A DNA stretch of 64,000 bases from Podocnemis expansa (lineage: Eukaryota > Chordata > Testudines > Podocnemididae). Positions 1-12,358 of this stretch are shown here, piece after piece; position 1 is the stretch's first letter; every line of letters begins with the position of its first letter. The stretch lies in the NCBI GenBank assembly GCA_007922195.1, contig ML681967.1:8861712-8925711 (forward strand), read 5' to 3'. Under the pieces are notes generated by a model, which was not told the origin of the DNA, did no database searches, and saw only the letters and a list, made by a program, of their open reading frames with translations. Position numbers and translations under genes: made by a program.

Positions 1-120
1 GAGGTGTTTTCCTGGCTGCATAGGTAAATAACATTTTTGAGAAGTGGTAAGCAGGTGACAAAATAATTCTTCTGTTGACCGAATGCTGTCTACATAGAGG
101 GTTAGGTTGGTTTAACTACT
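1..120. mobile_element. Palindromic MITE copy, first part (continues left of window)
   Basis: The segment matches part of the better preserved copy ending near 3,515: shared blocks include the attcttctgttgacc-like motif, tgctgtctaca, and gggttaggttggt followed by ttaactac. The element continues at about 522-590 after an unrelated insert. Its left end is outside the window. These are non-autonomous DNA elements with no coding capacity. Confidence 0.55.
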
Positions 121-521
121 TAAATCTATTCCTCTACCTTACTGGTTCTCTGCAATATTGCTCTGCCCCATGGAGGGATTAATGGAAGAGGATGTGAAGC
201 ATGCTTCATGGTCTGCAGAAAAAGTGACAATTTATCTTGTCTCGGACCCCACTCAAACCTGGATTTGATTTACCATAGAGGCAGTGGAGTCTTCTGAACT
301 GGTTTCACAACAGACCTGGAATTTGTGCTGCAGCAGAATTTTGGTGGTGTTTTACAGACAGTTCACTATATCCATGTGGGCAGCCACAAATCATGGCACA
401 TGCTGAGGACTGCAAAATACCTCAACTTCCTGGAGGGTTTCATGCCTTGAACGTCACAGATAAGAATGCTGTGATTTGATTTTACCAGATTGCATATGCC
501 AAACAAATATATTTTATAGCA
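121..521. other. Unidentified ~400-bp insert splitting the MITE
   Basis: The MITE reads up to ttaactact near 120 and resumes with gagtgtagatttttcacacc near 522. The DNA between does not match any repeat I recognise. Plus-strand translation around 350-470 gives the short peptide HAEDCKIPQLPGGFHA flanked by further readable residues, so it may be a decayed coding fragment of a transposon or a processed gene. No clear target duplication is visible at its edges. Confidence 0.35.
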
Positions 522-590
522 ATCAGGAGTGTAGATTTTTCACACCCTTGAGCAATATAGCAGGGTTAACCTAACTTTAGTGTAGATCAG
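522..590. mobile_element. Palindromic MITE copy, second part
   Basis: This is the right part of the element that begins at the window edge: a cacacccttgagcaatatag block followed by ggttaacctaac and agtgtagatc. It is the inverted counterpart of the gggttaggttggtttaac block at 99-118, showing the internal palindrome of the family. Confidence 0.55.
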
Positions 591-3149
591 AACGAAGACT
601 TTGAGGGACGTTGTTGGGCCAGTGTAGCTCTCACTGCTTCTTCCTGTACAGAGCCTGTTCTGCAGGTACTAAACTGCATTAGAACACCAGGGTTATGAAC
701 TGAGCTGTCAACCACACACTTCATTTGGAACCAGAAGTATGGAATCAGGCAGTAGCAGAGAAAAGAAAAATACAGTTAAATGTTAAATGTAATCTTAAAA
801 ACGAAAAGGGGGTGAGAAGCTTTTTTCTTTCATGTAATGAAGTTCCAAAGCTATATGAGGTCGATGTTCAGTTGTAAATGTTTGAAAAACAACCATAATG
901 TTTTGTTCAGAGTTATGAACATTTCAGAGTTACTAACAACCTCTATTCCTCAGGTGTCTGTAGCTCTGAGGTTCTACTGTACTTCAGACTCCTGCGCTGT
1001 CAGTCTGGTTTATATCACAAGCACTTTATTTGGTATATAGTGGAGGAGAGGGAAGTGGAATCATCAGCTTTGGTGGCATTATGTACATAACTTTTGCACA
1101 GTTACATGTAATTGCCTATGTACATGTGTATTTATGCTATCTATCTGCATATATGCATGTAGATAGGAAACTCCTAAATATTTTTGTACAGTTACCTTGC
1201 ATTTGTATTGTGAGTTAGTGGGTGCCTAAACTCTCCCAAAATTTCTGTCTGGTTAATATAGACCTAAGTGTTCTCAGTAGGTTTCATTGTGTTGGACTCA
1301 TGCAAGGGCAACAGCAAACATAAGAAAAAAGAGAATGTGAAAACTGGCATTGCCTGTTTCTTAAAGATTAATAGATTCTGACATCTACTAGAATGAGTAG
1401 CTTGCTTAGTGTGAGAATCTTACTCTTCCCACATTTCATTTCCTCTGACCTTTGCCCTGATACCCATACCAGTGCATTAAAATATCTAATTCCAAGCTTT
1501 CTTGGCTATTTTTTTATGGTCAGAGGAGATACTTTTGTGTTGGGTCATGAAACCAGTGGTGAATCACCCTTTGCATAACCGTTGCTTTTTCACATCCTGG
1601 TCTCTCATTCCAAGTATCCATCCCCTTTTGATAAAATATTGACTAATGACTCATCTTGATGGTTACGTCTGCAAGAAATCCCCTTCTGCCTTCTCTATCA
1701 CCATAAAGAGTTTCCACTCATAGCACCATTGCGATTTGGAACCCAGCACCCACCACAAGAGTCTTTATGGAAATCAGGGTACAGATTTTTTGCAGGAAAA
1801 GCCCTAAAGATTGTTATCTAAAAAGTACTTTAAACTTCTCTGTCTGTGCAGGCGTATGTATGTATTTTTAATTATTTTCTTTTCAAATATATAACTCATT
1901 ACTTCATTAACCAGTCATGATTCCCCAGCATTCTGAATTGCTCTTATTTGTTCATTGTCACCAAAACACTTAGCAAACATTTAATTAATCCTTTCTACAC
2001 TCATTTGATGCTGTAAAGTGTTTGTTAGAACAGGACAAATGGCATGAAAAACTTGATTTTCTTTTTTTAAACTAGTTGCTATGTTCATGGCCCTGTTGTG
2101 TTTGCATTACACAAGTATCAAAATGACTCACCCTGGCACAATCGTTCACAGAAAATGAATATAATTTGACTAAAAATGGCTATCTGTCTGCTTAGCTGGG
2201 GAACTAACTGTTAGGTGAGCTGTCTGATCACCTACAATTAATCATAGTTTACAGAGATCTGTTTGCAATCAAAACACAGAGTATTTGTTTAAAAAAAAAC
2301 AGACAGATCCTGTGTGTTCTGTAAAGAGTCTGGGTGGCTGCAGGAGACTATTTAAGATCTCATTTTATATTCTAATATACAACCTTAAAAATACAAAAGA
2401 GAGGTCACTCATATATTAGAACAGGCAACAAATTTGGAAAGAATAAGAGAAATGCCTAAGAAATCAGGAGTTACATTAGTAAAAGAAAACTTAGCACGTG
2501 ATTTCGGCAAACTTTGGATTTCATTGCAATACATGAGCAGAAATCTTTGGGTTGTTGGGGAGTGCTGCTGCATTCTCTGACCTGAAGTAGTTTCCATTAT
2601 ATTCTGAGTTTACAGTTTGGTTCAATGGCTCTCAGGATCAACAATTTATAAAAAAATTGTTCCAGCACCACTGCTTCTCTCTCTCCCCATCTCAAAGAAA
2701 TATTTAGGGCTTAATTAATGTTTGTGAAGTATCTTGCATAAATTAAGGTTCTGTAGAAGTATAAAGTATTATTTGAGGCTTTGTTTGATGCAATATCCAA
2801 ATCCTGGTGAATTTTGGAAAGTCTTAACTATTTGGTGAAGAACAGGCATAATATTTTTTTATTCTCCAGTAATATGTGCCATCTGTATTCTTGACTGTGC
2901 ATGGAAGCCTGAAATTCATAGCTTTATGCAGGAAGTTTTCATTTGGCCCATTGATCTGTCTCTCTCTTAGAAAAGGAGTGTAATTACAATAACATTATCA
3001 TGAAAATTTACTACCCCAACCACAAAATGTAGTACTTCTCCTTACCATGTTGATTTAACACACTCCACCTTCCCTCAACACTGATGGTATTTCGCTCAGA
3101 TTTTTTTTTAATGACCCAGATTAATAGCAAGTAGACTTTTGGAAGGCTG
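591..3149. other. No gene or recognised repeat
   Basis: AT-rich, non-coding sequence on both strands. Open frames are short and have no family resemblance. It is either intron 1 or the 5' flank of HMG20A. Confidence 0.5.
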
Positions 3150-3515
3150 TGGTAGAGCTGGACTTAAAAAAAAAATTGTTTATAAATTTATTTAAAAAAA
3201 CTAGGAAATGTATAGCAGATGTGATACTTGCCTTTGTTACTGAGGAGTTTGGTATGCACTTTGTAAACAGTACATTGGTGCAGCTGCAGCACTGAAGTGA
3301 AGACACTGCTATGCTGATGGGAGAACTTCTCCCATTGGTTTAGTTAATCCATTTTCCCGAGAGGTGGTGGCAATGTTGACAGGAGAACTTCTTCTGTATG
3401 CATAGTTCTGTCTGGGGGTTAGGTTGGTATAACTGTGTTGCTCAAGGGTGTGGATCATTCACACCCGAGTGATGTAGCTGTACCAATTGTAGGTCTGTAG
3501 TGGAGATGTGCCCTA
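3150..3515. mobile_element. Palindromic MITE copy
   Basis: The order of blocks is the fullest copy of the family in the window: gctgatgggagaacttctcc, ccgagaggtggtggcaatg, gggggttaggttggtataac, a ttgctcaagggtgtgg block, its inverted partner cacacccgagtgatgtag, and an agtggagatgtgcccta end. Inverted internal blocks show fold-back structure. The left boundary is approximate. Confidence 0.55.
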
Positions 3516-3649
3516 AGATGCTCACAGTTTAGTGAAGTTCTTGAACCTAGGAATATTAAGTGGCCCATGAGTCCTTTTTTCCATCTTCGCATGCCTGGAT
3601 GTCTTCACCTCTTCCTTTTGAACCAGACCTCACCAAAGTAATTGGCACC

Positions 3650-4024
3650 TGTAGCAGGACATCACTGAGCCTGCCCTGCTTCCACGTCTTCTGAGCTCAC
3701 AAAGTCACTCAGAGCCTGGGCTTCAGTAAACACTGGTGCAGTTTTATTTACAGGTTGTGCACCCACCGCATTTTCGTCTTACAGAGTTTGCTTTATAGCA
3801 TCTGTCCCACAGAGAGAACAGCTCTCGTTCTACTTCTCATTCCTGGCTTCCTCTCTCCTGGCTTCCTTCCTGTCAGCCCTTTGTGCAGTCACAGGCTATA
3901 GGGGCTGACAGCTGTGTCTGGTACTCTAACTTGGAGCTGGTTAGCCAGCTCGTAATTTACCTCCCTAAATGAGAGCCGGCATGGAAGGGGGCTGACCATA
4001 GTTCATGCCCACCACCTTGTCACA
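3650..4024 (-). mobile_element. Solo LTR (375 bp) with 5-bp target duplication
   Basis: On the minus strand the element begins TGTGACAAGG and ends CCTGCTACA, the TG...CA ends of a retroviral or retrotransposon LTR. It is bordered by perfect direct repeats GCACC (3,645-3,649 and 4,025-4,029). Reading the minus strand, a TATA-like gctataaagc is followed about 60 bp later by a poly(A) signal (gtaaataaaactgc), as expected for U3-R-U5 order. No internal proviral sequence is present, so this is a recombined solo LTR of an endogenous retrovirus or LTR retrotransposon. Confidence 0.8.
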
Positions 4025-4029
4025 GCACC

Positions 4030-4725
4030 TTTGCAGTATAGTAGCCCTAAAAGTCTCAGTTTTCTTTATGAGAGGCTACCCCTGAAGACTGCTCAAAACT
4101 GTAGCTAGTATAGAAGTGAAAGTCCATCTGTCTCAAATGGCTGTTACTGCTTAATATATTTTGTCGATCTTTTGAAAACTTCACTTGCTTCCTATTGGCT
4201 AATTCAAATTATTAACAATGATATCTCTGAATAGAAAAAAACATACTCAAGTAATAGGAGTCACTGCTTCTTGAACGGGGTAGGAGGAGTGAGGCAAGGA
4301 ACAGAATGGCCTGGGTGCTGTTAGCTGTTTTCTAGCAGAGGACAGAGGTGAGCAGAAACTTATGTATATAGAGAAGTATATGTAGGAGAAGGGGAGAGAA
4401 CTGATTGATTTGAGAGGAATAAGCACTTTTGGAAGGGCATTTAATTGATCTATATGTACTAGTGATCAACAAATCATTTTTAAAATCCCTGGAAGCTGCA
4501 GAATAAGTCAGTATCCAGCAGGATGAATTTATACTTTCATCCTTCCAAGATGCATCAGTTGAGACTCATTCTGTTTGCTATAGGGAGTCTCCTGAACAAG
4601 AACTTTCAGAGGGTAGTTTAGGCTGTACTGCATAGCTACAAATGTCCACTTTTTGGACGTCATCCAAAGTGGAAATCATGATGGCCCAGTGGCTTGGCCA
4701 AACCTGAGTGCTGCTGCAACTCTGT
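4030..4725. other. No gene or recognised repeat
   Basis: Non-coding AT-rich sequence between the solo LTR and the hAT-type element. Nothing identifiable was seen on either strand. Confidence 0.45.
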
Positions 4726-4733
4726 GTGCCAGG

Positions 4734-5109
4734 CAGTGTTCCCTCTAAGACCCACCGGCAGCTGAGCAACTCCTGTTGCTCGCTGCGCGGGGCCCCCCAC
4801 CCCCTGTGCAGGCCTGATCCTGCCGCCCCGCCCCCCGCAGGCCCGATCCTGGCGGCCCGTTCCCCCGCTTACCTTGCATGGCCCTGCCACAGCTCCTGGG
4901 CCAGAGAAGCACTAACAGAGCATGCTCAGATATTCTGGGCATGGTCTGTTAGAGCTTCTGTGGGCGGGAGTTTTAATAACTCCCTGCCCCACAGGAGCTG
5001 TGAGCAGGGCCTCTGGCTGCCGGCCCTGTGTGGCCAGCAGCCTTCCCTGCGTGGGGGGGGCTTGGCGGGCTGCGCGGCCATGTGGCCGCGCAGCTTAAAC
5101 AGAACAGTG
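4734..5109. mobile_element. hAT-type miniature element (376 bp), perfect 8-bp TSD
   Basis: The left end is CAGTGTTCCCTCTAAG and the right end CTTAAACAGAACAGTG. It is flanked by perfect 8-bp duplications GTGCCAGG (4,726-4,733 and 5,110-5,117), the size typical of hAT transposases. A GC-rich left half is followed by an internal inverted repeat around 4,905-4,963, roughly agaagcactaacagagcatg against its complement gcatggtctgttagagcttct. It is clearly the same family as 40,502-40,911. Open frames across it are products of GC content, not genes. Confidence 0.85.
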
Positions 5110-5117
5110 GTGCCAGG

Positions 5118-6470
5118 TTATAATGCCACTTATTCAGATTTGGGCCTTCCGCCCCTCCATCATGATTTCAGCAAGTGGTACTGTGACCCAGTTTCACAGG
5201 TTGCAACGTGCAATACAGGGCTCCCTCCCATGGAAGAGACATTCCCGTTACAGAGTGAGCGTGAGGCAGGCTTACTCTGCAACCTCTAAGCCTCCCTTCC
5301 ACACTGAGCAGGGAGAAATATACTTTTGCTTGGTTTTGCCCCCTGGCCTTCATGATTTGTGAGTGTGCACCAGTGAAGCCATTCTAAAGCTGCCCCTGCT
5401 TATATGCCTACATTTACACATTCAGTAAGAATGATCATATGCACAAATCCCCCAAACCTGCAACTTATTCAGAGTATGGTCCCATACAACATTTTTACCT
5501 CAGCAATTGAACAAGAGGCTTGAAATTTACACAAGAAGAGACAGGGGGACAGTTAGAGAGTCTTCATTTTGGAGGCAAGGGAGGAGGAAAAGTAAACGGA
5601 GTGGCAGAAACACAAAATGTTAGCTGCCCAGAGTTGGATATAGCAATGTGATTTAGTGTGAAGAATATATGGAGCTATGTTAAGTGTGAAAGGAACTTGT
5701 TCCCTAATTATTTAGGGTAATTGCTAAAATTTTAAGTCCAAACACCTGTGAAAGCTGTGTTCACTGTGACCCTAAAAGGTATCACCACACTGTCCCAAAA
5801 CAAAGATATAGTGGGTTTGTTGAAGCAGTCCATGGTATATTTTGTAGCATATGATGCATGCTATCCCAGAGCTCCACAGAACTGATTTCTAGTGTTTTGA
5901 ATATTTTTTGTTTTCTGCTTCCCAACCCTATCTCTGGGATTGTGTTTCTTTCTGGGGAAGAGAGGAAAAGTTACTGTGGCCTTGGAGGACAGCATTCCTT
6001 GTAGTTTTGGATTTAAAACGCTTAGTCAATCATTTGTACTTTATATTTACCAAGAGTCATGTACTTAATACTCCAGAACTTAATCATTCCTACAACTCTT
6101 TGACATTATTACTGAACAATGAGGAAGGAAGAACTGGATCACCAATCTTGTGAACATTTCAAAGACCTGTGGTCTAGAATGATGGACAAAGATGAAAAGA
6201 GAGGAAGAAGAAAGGAATTAAATGGCTCTCAAGAGAGATGTTTTCCTGCTTCCTTTCTTCTTAATCTGTTTCTCTTGTTTTCAGCATTAGTTGGTGGCCT
6301 GTGGTTTGACTGAAGAAATGTTTTCTAATTAAGATCAGGAAGAATCACATACCTGTGTTCAATCTCCCTTAGACAAAAGAATGGGAACTTTTTAACAAGT
6401 TGTGCTTAGCATACAATGAAAATCACTGAATTCTGATCTAGAATGAACTGCAGCTTGTCATCCCACTGTA
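5118..6470. other. No gene or recognised repeat
   Basis: Non-coding sequence between two hAT-type elements. Short open frames around 5,900-6,310 show no recognisable domain. Confidence 0.45.
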
Positions 6471-6478
6471 GTATAGGG

Positions 6479-6885
6479 CAGTGGTTCCCAACCTTTTTCA
6501 GGCTGGGGACCTCCTTTTAACAAAAAAATATCTTTGCGCCTCCCCCCCAGCTGATTATGTAATCTGGCCCAAACAGGCAGACTCTGGACCCCACCACTCT
6601 GGTGGCGCTGCTGGGACAGCTGGTGAATGGCACTGCCAACATCATGGCCGTGCTGCTGGGGAGCAGAGCCGTGGCGGCTATGGCCTCCTGCCCTTGCCCT
6701 CTTGGAGACCTGCTGCAGCCCCATCCTCCTGCCAGGATCCAGCCACGGGCAGGGAGAGGCAGTCCTGGCGGGGAGCTTCAGGGCTGCAGCTGGATTCCGG
6801 ACCCAGTAGGGAGAGGCTCTGTGAAGCCCCTGCAGCATGTCTGTGGACCCCCAGGGGTCCGTGGACCCCCGGTTGGGAACCACTG
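6479..6885. mobile_element. hAT (Charlie-like) non-autonomous element, 8-bp TSD
   Basis: The terminal inverted repeats are CAGTGGTTCCCAACC and GGTTGGGAACCACTG, exactly complementary over 15 bases and of the type found in Charlie-group hAT elements. Flanks are 8-bp duplications GTATAGGG (6,471-6,478) and GTATCGGG (6,886-6,893), differing at one base. The interior is GC-rich without an intact transposase frame. Open frames of 114-183 codons on both strands are compositional. Confidence 0.88.
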
Positions 6886-6893
6886 GTATCGGG

Positions 6894-7809
6894 AAATGTC
6901 TGGAGAAGTGATAAGAATGAATGATGACATGAACTGCACTGCATGACTGACTTGACTGGCTTTTCCACAACAGCAATAAAGTGGTATTTTCTTTCTTTCC
7001 AGGAACCATTTCTATGGGACAGTATTATGACTCTCCAGGCCAAATGATAATTTTTTAAAGCAGATCTGTCTGTTTAGTATGAAACTTAAATCATTGGATA
7101 GAGCTGTTTGAGGTAAATAAATAGTACTAAGCAAATCCATTATAGCCAATTTGTCTACAAATAATTAAAAATTATTTAATTTGAATACAGGAGTGCAGCT
7201 AGGTCTTGGAGCACAGCCAGCCACACTAGTCCATCCAGCAGACCATCTGGGTAGATCATGATATATATAAAGTGGGTGTGGGTGTGTATATCCATCCCTT
7301 TATATTATTAAATGGGGATACAACCTGCAAGTGAGAATATATGTCCAGTGCCGTGACTGAATGTCTCCGTGCCGTTAGCCAGGGTCTGTTGCTGCAGTCT
7401 AAGGTTAGGGGAGGGATGGGGGAAGAAAATTAGTACCAAAACCCCATATGGTCACTGACTCAAAATCATACCAAACACATTGAAGAAAAACAATCTGAGC
7501 AAGCAAAAGCCCCAATGCGAGAAGGTGACTCATTTTAATTAAAAGACTAAGTTCAAATCTGAAATAAACTGCCTTATTGTCAGAAAATAAACTCTGCCTC
7601 TGAGCACAGCTGAACACCACAAATGAAAGTTTATTGCTTTGCCAGATCTGGGCTCAGAATTGGATAGAGGAATTTCCTTCCAAACTTTCTGTTCCTGAAA
7701 TGCCTTGTCTCTTTCCTTGCCAGACCAACTAGCTCTGAAATGCACGGTAGAAAGGAGTGGTTACCATGGGCTTATAAAAAGGCAATACAATATTTTCTGT
7801 GTTGTTTTC
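6894..7809. other. No gene or recognised repeat
   Basis: Non-coding sequence with a short (AT)n run near 7,260. Nothing else is identifiable. Confidence 0.45.
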
Positions 7810-8812
7810 TATCCCTTTCCTAGTGATTACCAACCTTGTTGGCCTTGCTTTCTTTATTTTTTTAAAATACTGTTACTGCCCATTGAGTGGATGTTTTCAG
7901 AAAACTATCCAGAGTGATTCCAAGGTCTGTCTTGTGTGGTAACAATGAACTTAGACCCCATGATTGTATATGTATAGTTGGGATTATGTTTTCCAATGTG
8001 CATTACTTTGCATTTATTAACAGTGAATTTTGTCTGCCATTTTGTTGCCCAGTCACCCTGTTTTGAGATCTCCTTTCTTAACTCTTCTCAGTCTGCTCTG
8101 GATTTCACTATCTTGAATAGTTTTGTATCTTCAGATTTTGCCACCTAACTGTTCACCCCTTTTTCCAGATCCTTTCTGAGTGAGTTGAACAGTACTGGTG
8201 CTGGCACAGACCCCTGAACCACTATTTACCTTGCTCTGTTCTGAAAACTGGCCATATATTCCTATATTTTGGTTCCTATCATTTAAATCAGCCACTGATC
8301 CTGGGGAAGACCTTCCCTCTTATTCTATGATGAGCCTTTGGTGAGGGACCTTGTCAAACACTTTCTGAAAATCTGAGTACGTTATATCCACTGGTTCATC
8401 CTTGTCCACATGCTTGTTGACCCCTCAAAGAATTCCAATAGCCTGGTGAAGCATGATTTCCATTTACAAAAATCATGTTGATTCTTCCCCAACAAACTAT
8501 ATTCATCTATGTGTCTGACAACTCTGTTATTTACTCAAGTTTCAACTATTGAAGTAAAATTTAGTGGCCTGTAATTGTTGGGATGGCCTCTGGAGCCTTT
8601 AAAAATTGACGTCACATTAACTATCCTCCACTCTTCTGGTACGGAAGATAATTCAAATGATAGATTACGTACCACAGTTAGTAGTTCTGCAATTTCACAT
8701 TTGAGTTCTTTTGGAACTCTTGGTCCTAGTGTCTTATTACTGTTTAATTTATCAATTTGTTCCAAAACCACCTCTAATGACACCTCAATCTGGGAAATGA
8801 AATCAAAGGATT
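7810..8812 (-). mobile_element. CR1-type LINE fragment with reverse transcriptase remnant
   Basis: The minus-strand frame at 8,535-8,837 reads like the start of a non-LTR reverse transcriptase domain: LNSNKTLGPR, VPEEWRIVNVTSIFKGS and PNNYRPLNFTSI correspond to the conserved stretch in which the RT gives PxxWR...PIFK and NYRPISL. Downstream in element orientation (lower coordinates) the frame is lost, but sequence typical of this reptile repeat continues to about 7,810. No 5' region is present. It is a dead copy, and the borders are approximate. Confidence 0.7.
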
Positions 8813-11599
8813 TGTAATGCAACTCAAACAAGTACAAATATCATGGCTCCCTCTGCTAGCATATATCAAATCAAGTTATAACAGGAAGCCAGCAGAAGTA
8901 AACACAGGCGTATTTCAGATTGAACCACTCTGCTTTGGTTCAAATGAGAAAATGCGGACTCCTCTAAAAGCAACATATTACTCCAATTTAATGGAGGAAA
9001 AGCACATTGCCCGGCGTATTTGGCTGCATATATGATTTGATAATGCACACCGATCTTTGGAGAGACATCCTAAGAATTCGAGAGGATCTGCAAGAAAGCC
9101 TGTAAGAGTGAAGATCTCTGTTCAACTCTAATGATGACTACAACAGTAAAAGTAGTATTACTGCTTTTCAAAAAGATCATACCAAAGCACAAAAAGAATC
9201 AAAACAAGTACTTTTCTCTTAATAAATAAATAAATTCCAGACGAGCTGCACAATGCTTTCAGACTGCGGGGTGTTAAAAGGGGAAATGCCACCGTAAGAA
9301 TTCTACAGTTAGTTGTTTTGTTCCCGAATGAAACATAGACAATGCAATTAATACTCAGACCTTCAGTAACAGTTGCTAATCATCTGTAGAAATCTATTTC
9401 AAATGTTATAACATTTTCAGATCCACAGATCCCTACTCCTACAGAGTTTATTCTTTCGTGTACAGGATATGAGAAAACATATCAGTGATGCACAGAATCT
9501 AACATTATATCCCCAATCCCCATTTCTTTCTTTTGTATACAAAAAAAACCACAAAGAAAAGGATATTCCCCAAAACAAAAAAAAGGTCCCTCACTCAGCA
9601 TCCCGAAGGTTTAGGACCTTGCCCTAAAGGTCAATAAAGTCAAACCTGTGCAAACCAATGGGGCAGAAGGAGGAAGCGAAGTCAAGAGTAGAGGGCCCTC
9701 CATTGATAATGGTCAGACTTCAACACCTAGACATTTAAAGTTAGTGACTATTAACTGGGCTGGCTGTTGGCAGACACCAGGATCTGGAAGAACTGAGTTC
9801 TGTTCTTCAGACTGCTACAGACTTGACATGTGACTGCAGACAAGAAAAAAGGTGATTTTGCAAATAACTGAAATTTAACCTGAAGGATAAATGTAATGAG
9901 CCTTTATGATATATATTCACCTTTGTAAAGCACTCTGATCCGTAACACTAATTCTGAATTATAGAGGCCAGTGCCTATGGTCACCGGCAGGGTGGCAGGG
10001 CCACTTTTGGAACATAGCAAAGAGTCATGAGCCTGCCAGCTGCCCCAATCTGAGGATATTGGCTGGGATTCTGGTATCACAGGATATGTGTTCAAAATGG
10101 TGCATTATCCTGGCACAATCAGGAATGTGACAGCTATGATATTGTTCTAATTTCTAAGAATCTGCACAGCACTTCAGTTTTGTCCATATCTCATCTTTCC
10201 ATTGCTCTCCAGTTTGTCCTGATCACCCATTGAAACTCTTTGTTGTCATAACCCCAAGGGATGGAGATGGTGAAAACCTAGAGCTTGAGCCCTATCTCTC
10301 TGGTGCCAGGGGTCTTAACTGCTTCAGGAAAGTGCAGTTGTTTCCCTGCTTGGGACGGGAGTGCATCCCTGAGAGGGAGCACACCAGTGTCCTAATAGTT
10401 AGAGTTTTTTGCAGAATTGAGATTGATAGTCTGCTGTCTATATTTCAGTAATGCTTTACTGCCAGTGTCCAATAGAATCAACTTAGTGTCTTATTCTGAA
10501 CAATCTCGGATACAAAGAGTGCGGGGTGGCACTAAAATTTTGTATATAGCTTCCTAAAGCTTAATGACAATAGAAGTAATCCTTTGCTACTCTATTATGT
10601 AACAGCCCTCTGCTCAGATGACAGTGTAAGTTGCTAAAAATTTGTGGATAGTAAAGGGATACTGAATAGTAGAGGTTTAACATATATAAGTGAAACAACA
10701 TAATTTAAAACAGATCAGGCTAATCTTGTACATTTTTTTAAATTCCTTTAGCAATTAAAAAAAGTAATATGAACACAGAAATGGGAGTGAATTAGATATA
10801 AATGTAGTCCTACATGGTCTCAAATGAGTGGGCATTCTCAGGGTTGGGAGTTACTGTAGGGAAAAGATCTGAGTGTAGAGGGGAAGTGGTGCTGAAAAAT
10901 AATATCTGAGTGGGTTTGTGGAAAAAGATCTGGATAACCTGTTTTGGATTGTTGGAAGGGGTTATGGCAGAAAGCCCAGCTGATCTACTTGACTGAGACA
11001 TAATCTGCCACAGCAAATGTGATGTTCTGGGTATTGCAAGGGATATCAAAATAGCTGGTGGAGCTATTTGTTCTCAAAGTAACTATTTATTCTAAGTCTC
11101 AAGGTGATGTTTTTGGGGTAAGGGTGGAAAGTGGAAGGCTTGTATGTAAAAACTGCTATTGCATTGATGGATGTTTAACTTTTCAAGGATTTTAAAAATA
11201 AAATTCCAAATGAGTTGCCATGCATCCTCATTTACATTTTGTAAGCATTTTCTGTCATTGCTTTGTCCAGAGTGCAAATTAATGTTTAAACATAGAAGCC
11301 CTGTCCATTAGGCAAGTATAATGGCGGTTTTGTAACTTGTTCCTGACTCTCTCTCATCTCTCCCAGTTTACAGCAAACTTTTAAAATTGTGTCTACACTG
11401 CAGCCTTTCTGTATCACCGCTGATGCTGCTTGTGCATCCAGAGCCACTGTATCACTGAACTATTTGTAACAGGGCACTCTGGGAAAATCTAAGTAGCTAT
11501 AGCCTTCACAGTGGATGGAATTCAAAGAAATATACATCTAGAGGGGTGGCATCAGGATACAGTGGCAATTTGTCCTGAAATCACCGTCTGCTCATAGAA
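8813..11599. other. No gene; mostly unclassified sequence
   Basis: AT-rich non-coding DNA. A weak MIR-like core may lie at 9,775-9,840 (cagacttgacatgtgactgc), too decayed to call. Nothing else is recognisable. Confidence 0.4.
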
Positions 11600-11603
11600 C
11601 TGA

Positions 11604-12358
11604 TGTAACCTGCTAGGGTGGGCTCAAATTCATTCAATTGCCCCTCTCCAGTGCCTCACAGAGAAAACCCCTGATGAAAGCAACTGGAGAGCCAGGATCC
11701 AGTTGTTAAAAGGACTCACAGTGAAGACTGCTCAGAGTTTCCATCCCATATTAAACTATTACTCAACAGAAACGTAACAATGAACTTTATTAACTAACTA
11801 AACACACCTTATCCTAAAGAACCATAATACATTTAAACAAAACAGTAAGAAACCCAAGAGTCCCAAAGTTCAGGTGGAGTCACCCTTATCTCAATTGCAG
11901 TCTTTTAAGTCCTTAGGGCTTGAATGCAGAACGAAAGCAATCCTCATCCTCTCTAGCTGCAGGAATCTTCAGGCTGATGCCATGCAGTCCTTTCTTCCTC
12001 CTGTGCAGCCAGCACCATGCAATCAGGTCACTGGCCATCCAGCTCTCAGTTCCACTGCAGACAACTCCCCTGCAAAGCAGTCGAAAGCTGGGAGAAAACA
12101 TCCTGCAGTCCACTCCTGCTCAGCTCCTTTCACTGAGTCCCTTAGCCAATGTCCTCTGCAGCTCCTCTCCAGGCTTCTCTTCTCAGGCTTCTCCCTGGGC
12201 ATGTAACTCCAGCAAAACAATAAAACTTGTGGAGCATGCTCAGTGTGCTCCCTCACCCTCTTACCAGAAGTTTCTGGGCTGCAAAATCTGCCCAGCAACG
12301 TAACCCAGCCATAAGGGTCCCTAAAAGAGATTGCACCTATTTAGGCACATGGGTTACA
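11604..12358 (-). mobile_element. Solo LTR (755 bp) with 4-bp target duplication
   Basis: The ends are TGTAACC and GGTTACA, a perfect 7-bp inverted repeat with TG...CA termini. The flanks are a perfect 4-bp duplication CTGA (11,600-11,603 and 12,359-12,362). On the minus strand a poly(A) signal (gttaataaagttc, near 11,786) follows a purine-rich U3-like segment, so the element is oriented minus. No proviral interior is present. A 4-bp duplication is typical of gamma-type endogenous retroviruses, but the class is inference. Open frames of 90-127 codons inside are incidental. Confidence 0.75.

Noticed and set aside
4780..5100. CpG island promoter of HMG20A
   Set aside because: The GC-rich block is the interior of a hAT-type element bordered by perfect 8-bp duplications.
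6458..7043. Open frames of 114-183 codons near 6.5-7.0 kb
   Set aside because: They overlap the GC-rich interior of a hAT-type element with clear ends and target duplication; no transposase motif is present.
8535..8837. Minus-strand frame as a host gene
   Set aside because: It is a truncated CR1-type reverse transcriptase domain with no upstream region; annotated as a LINE relic.
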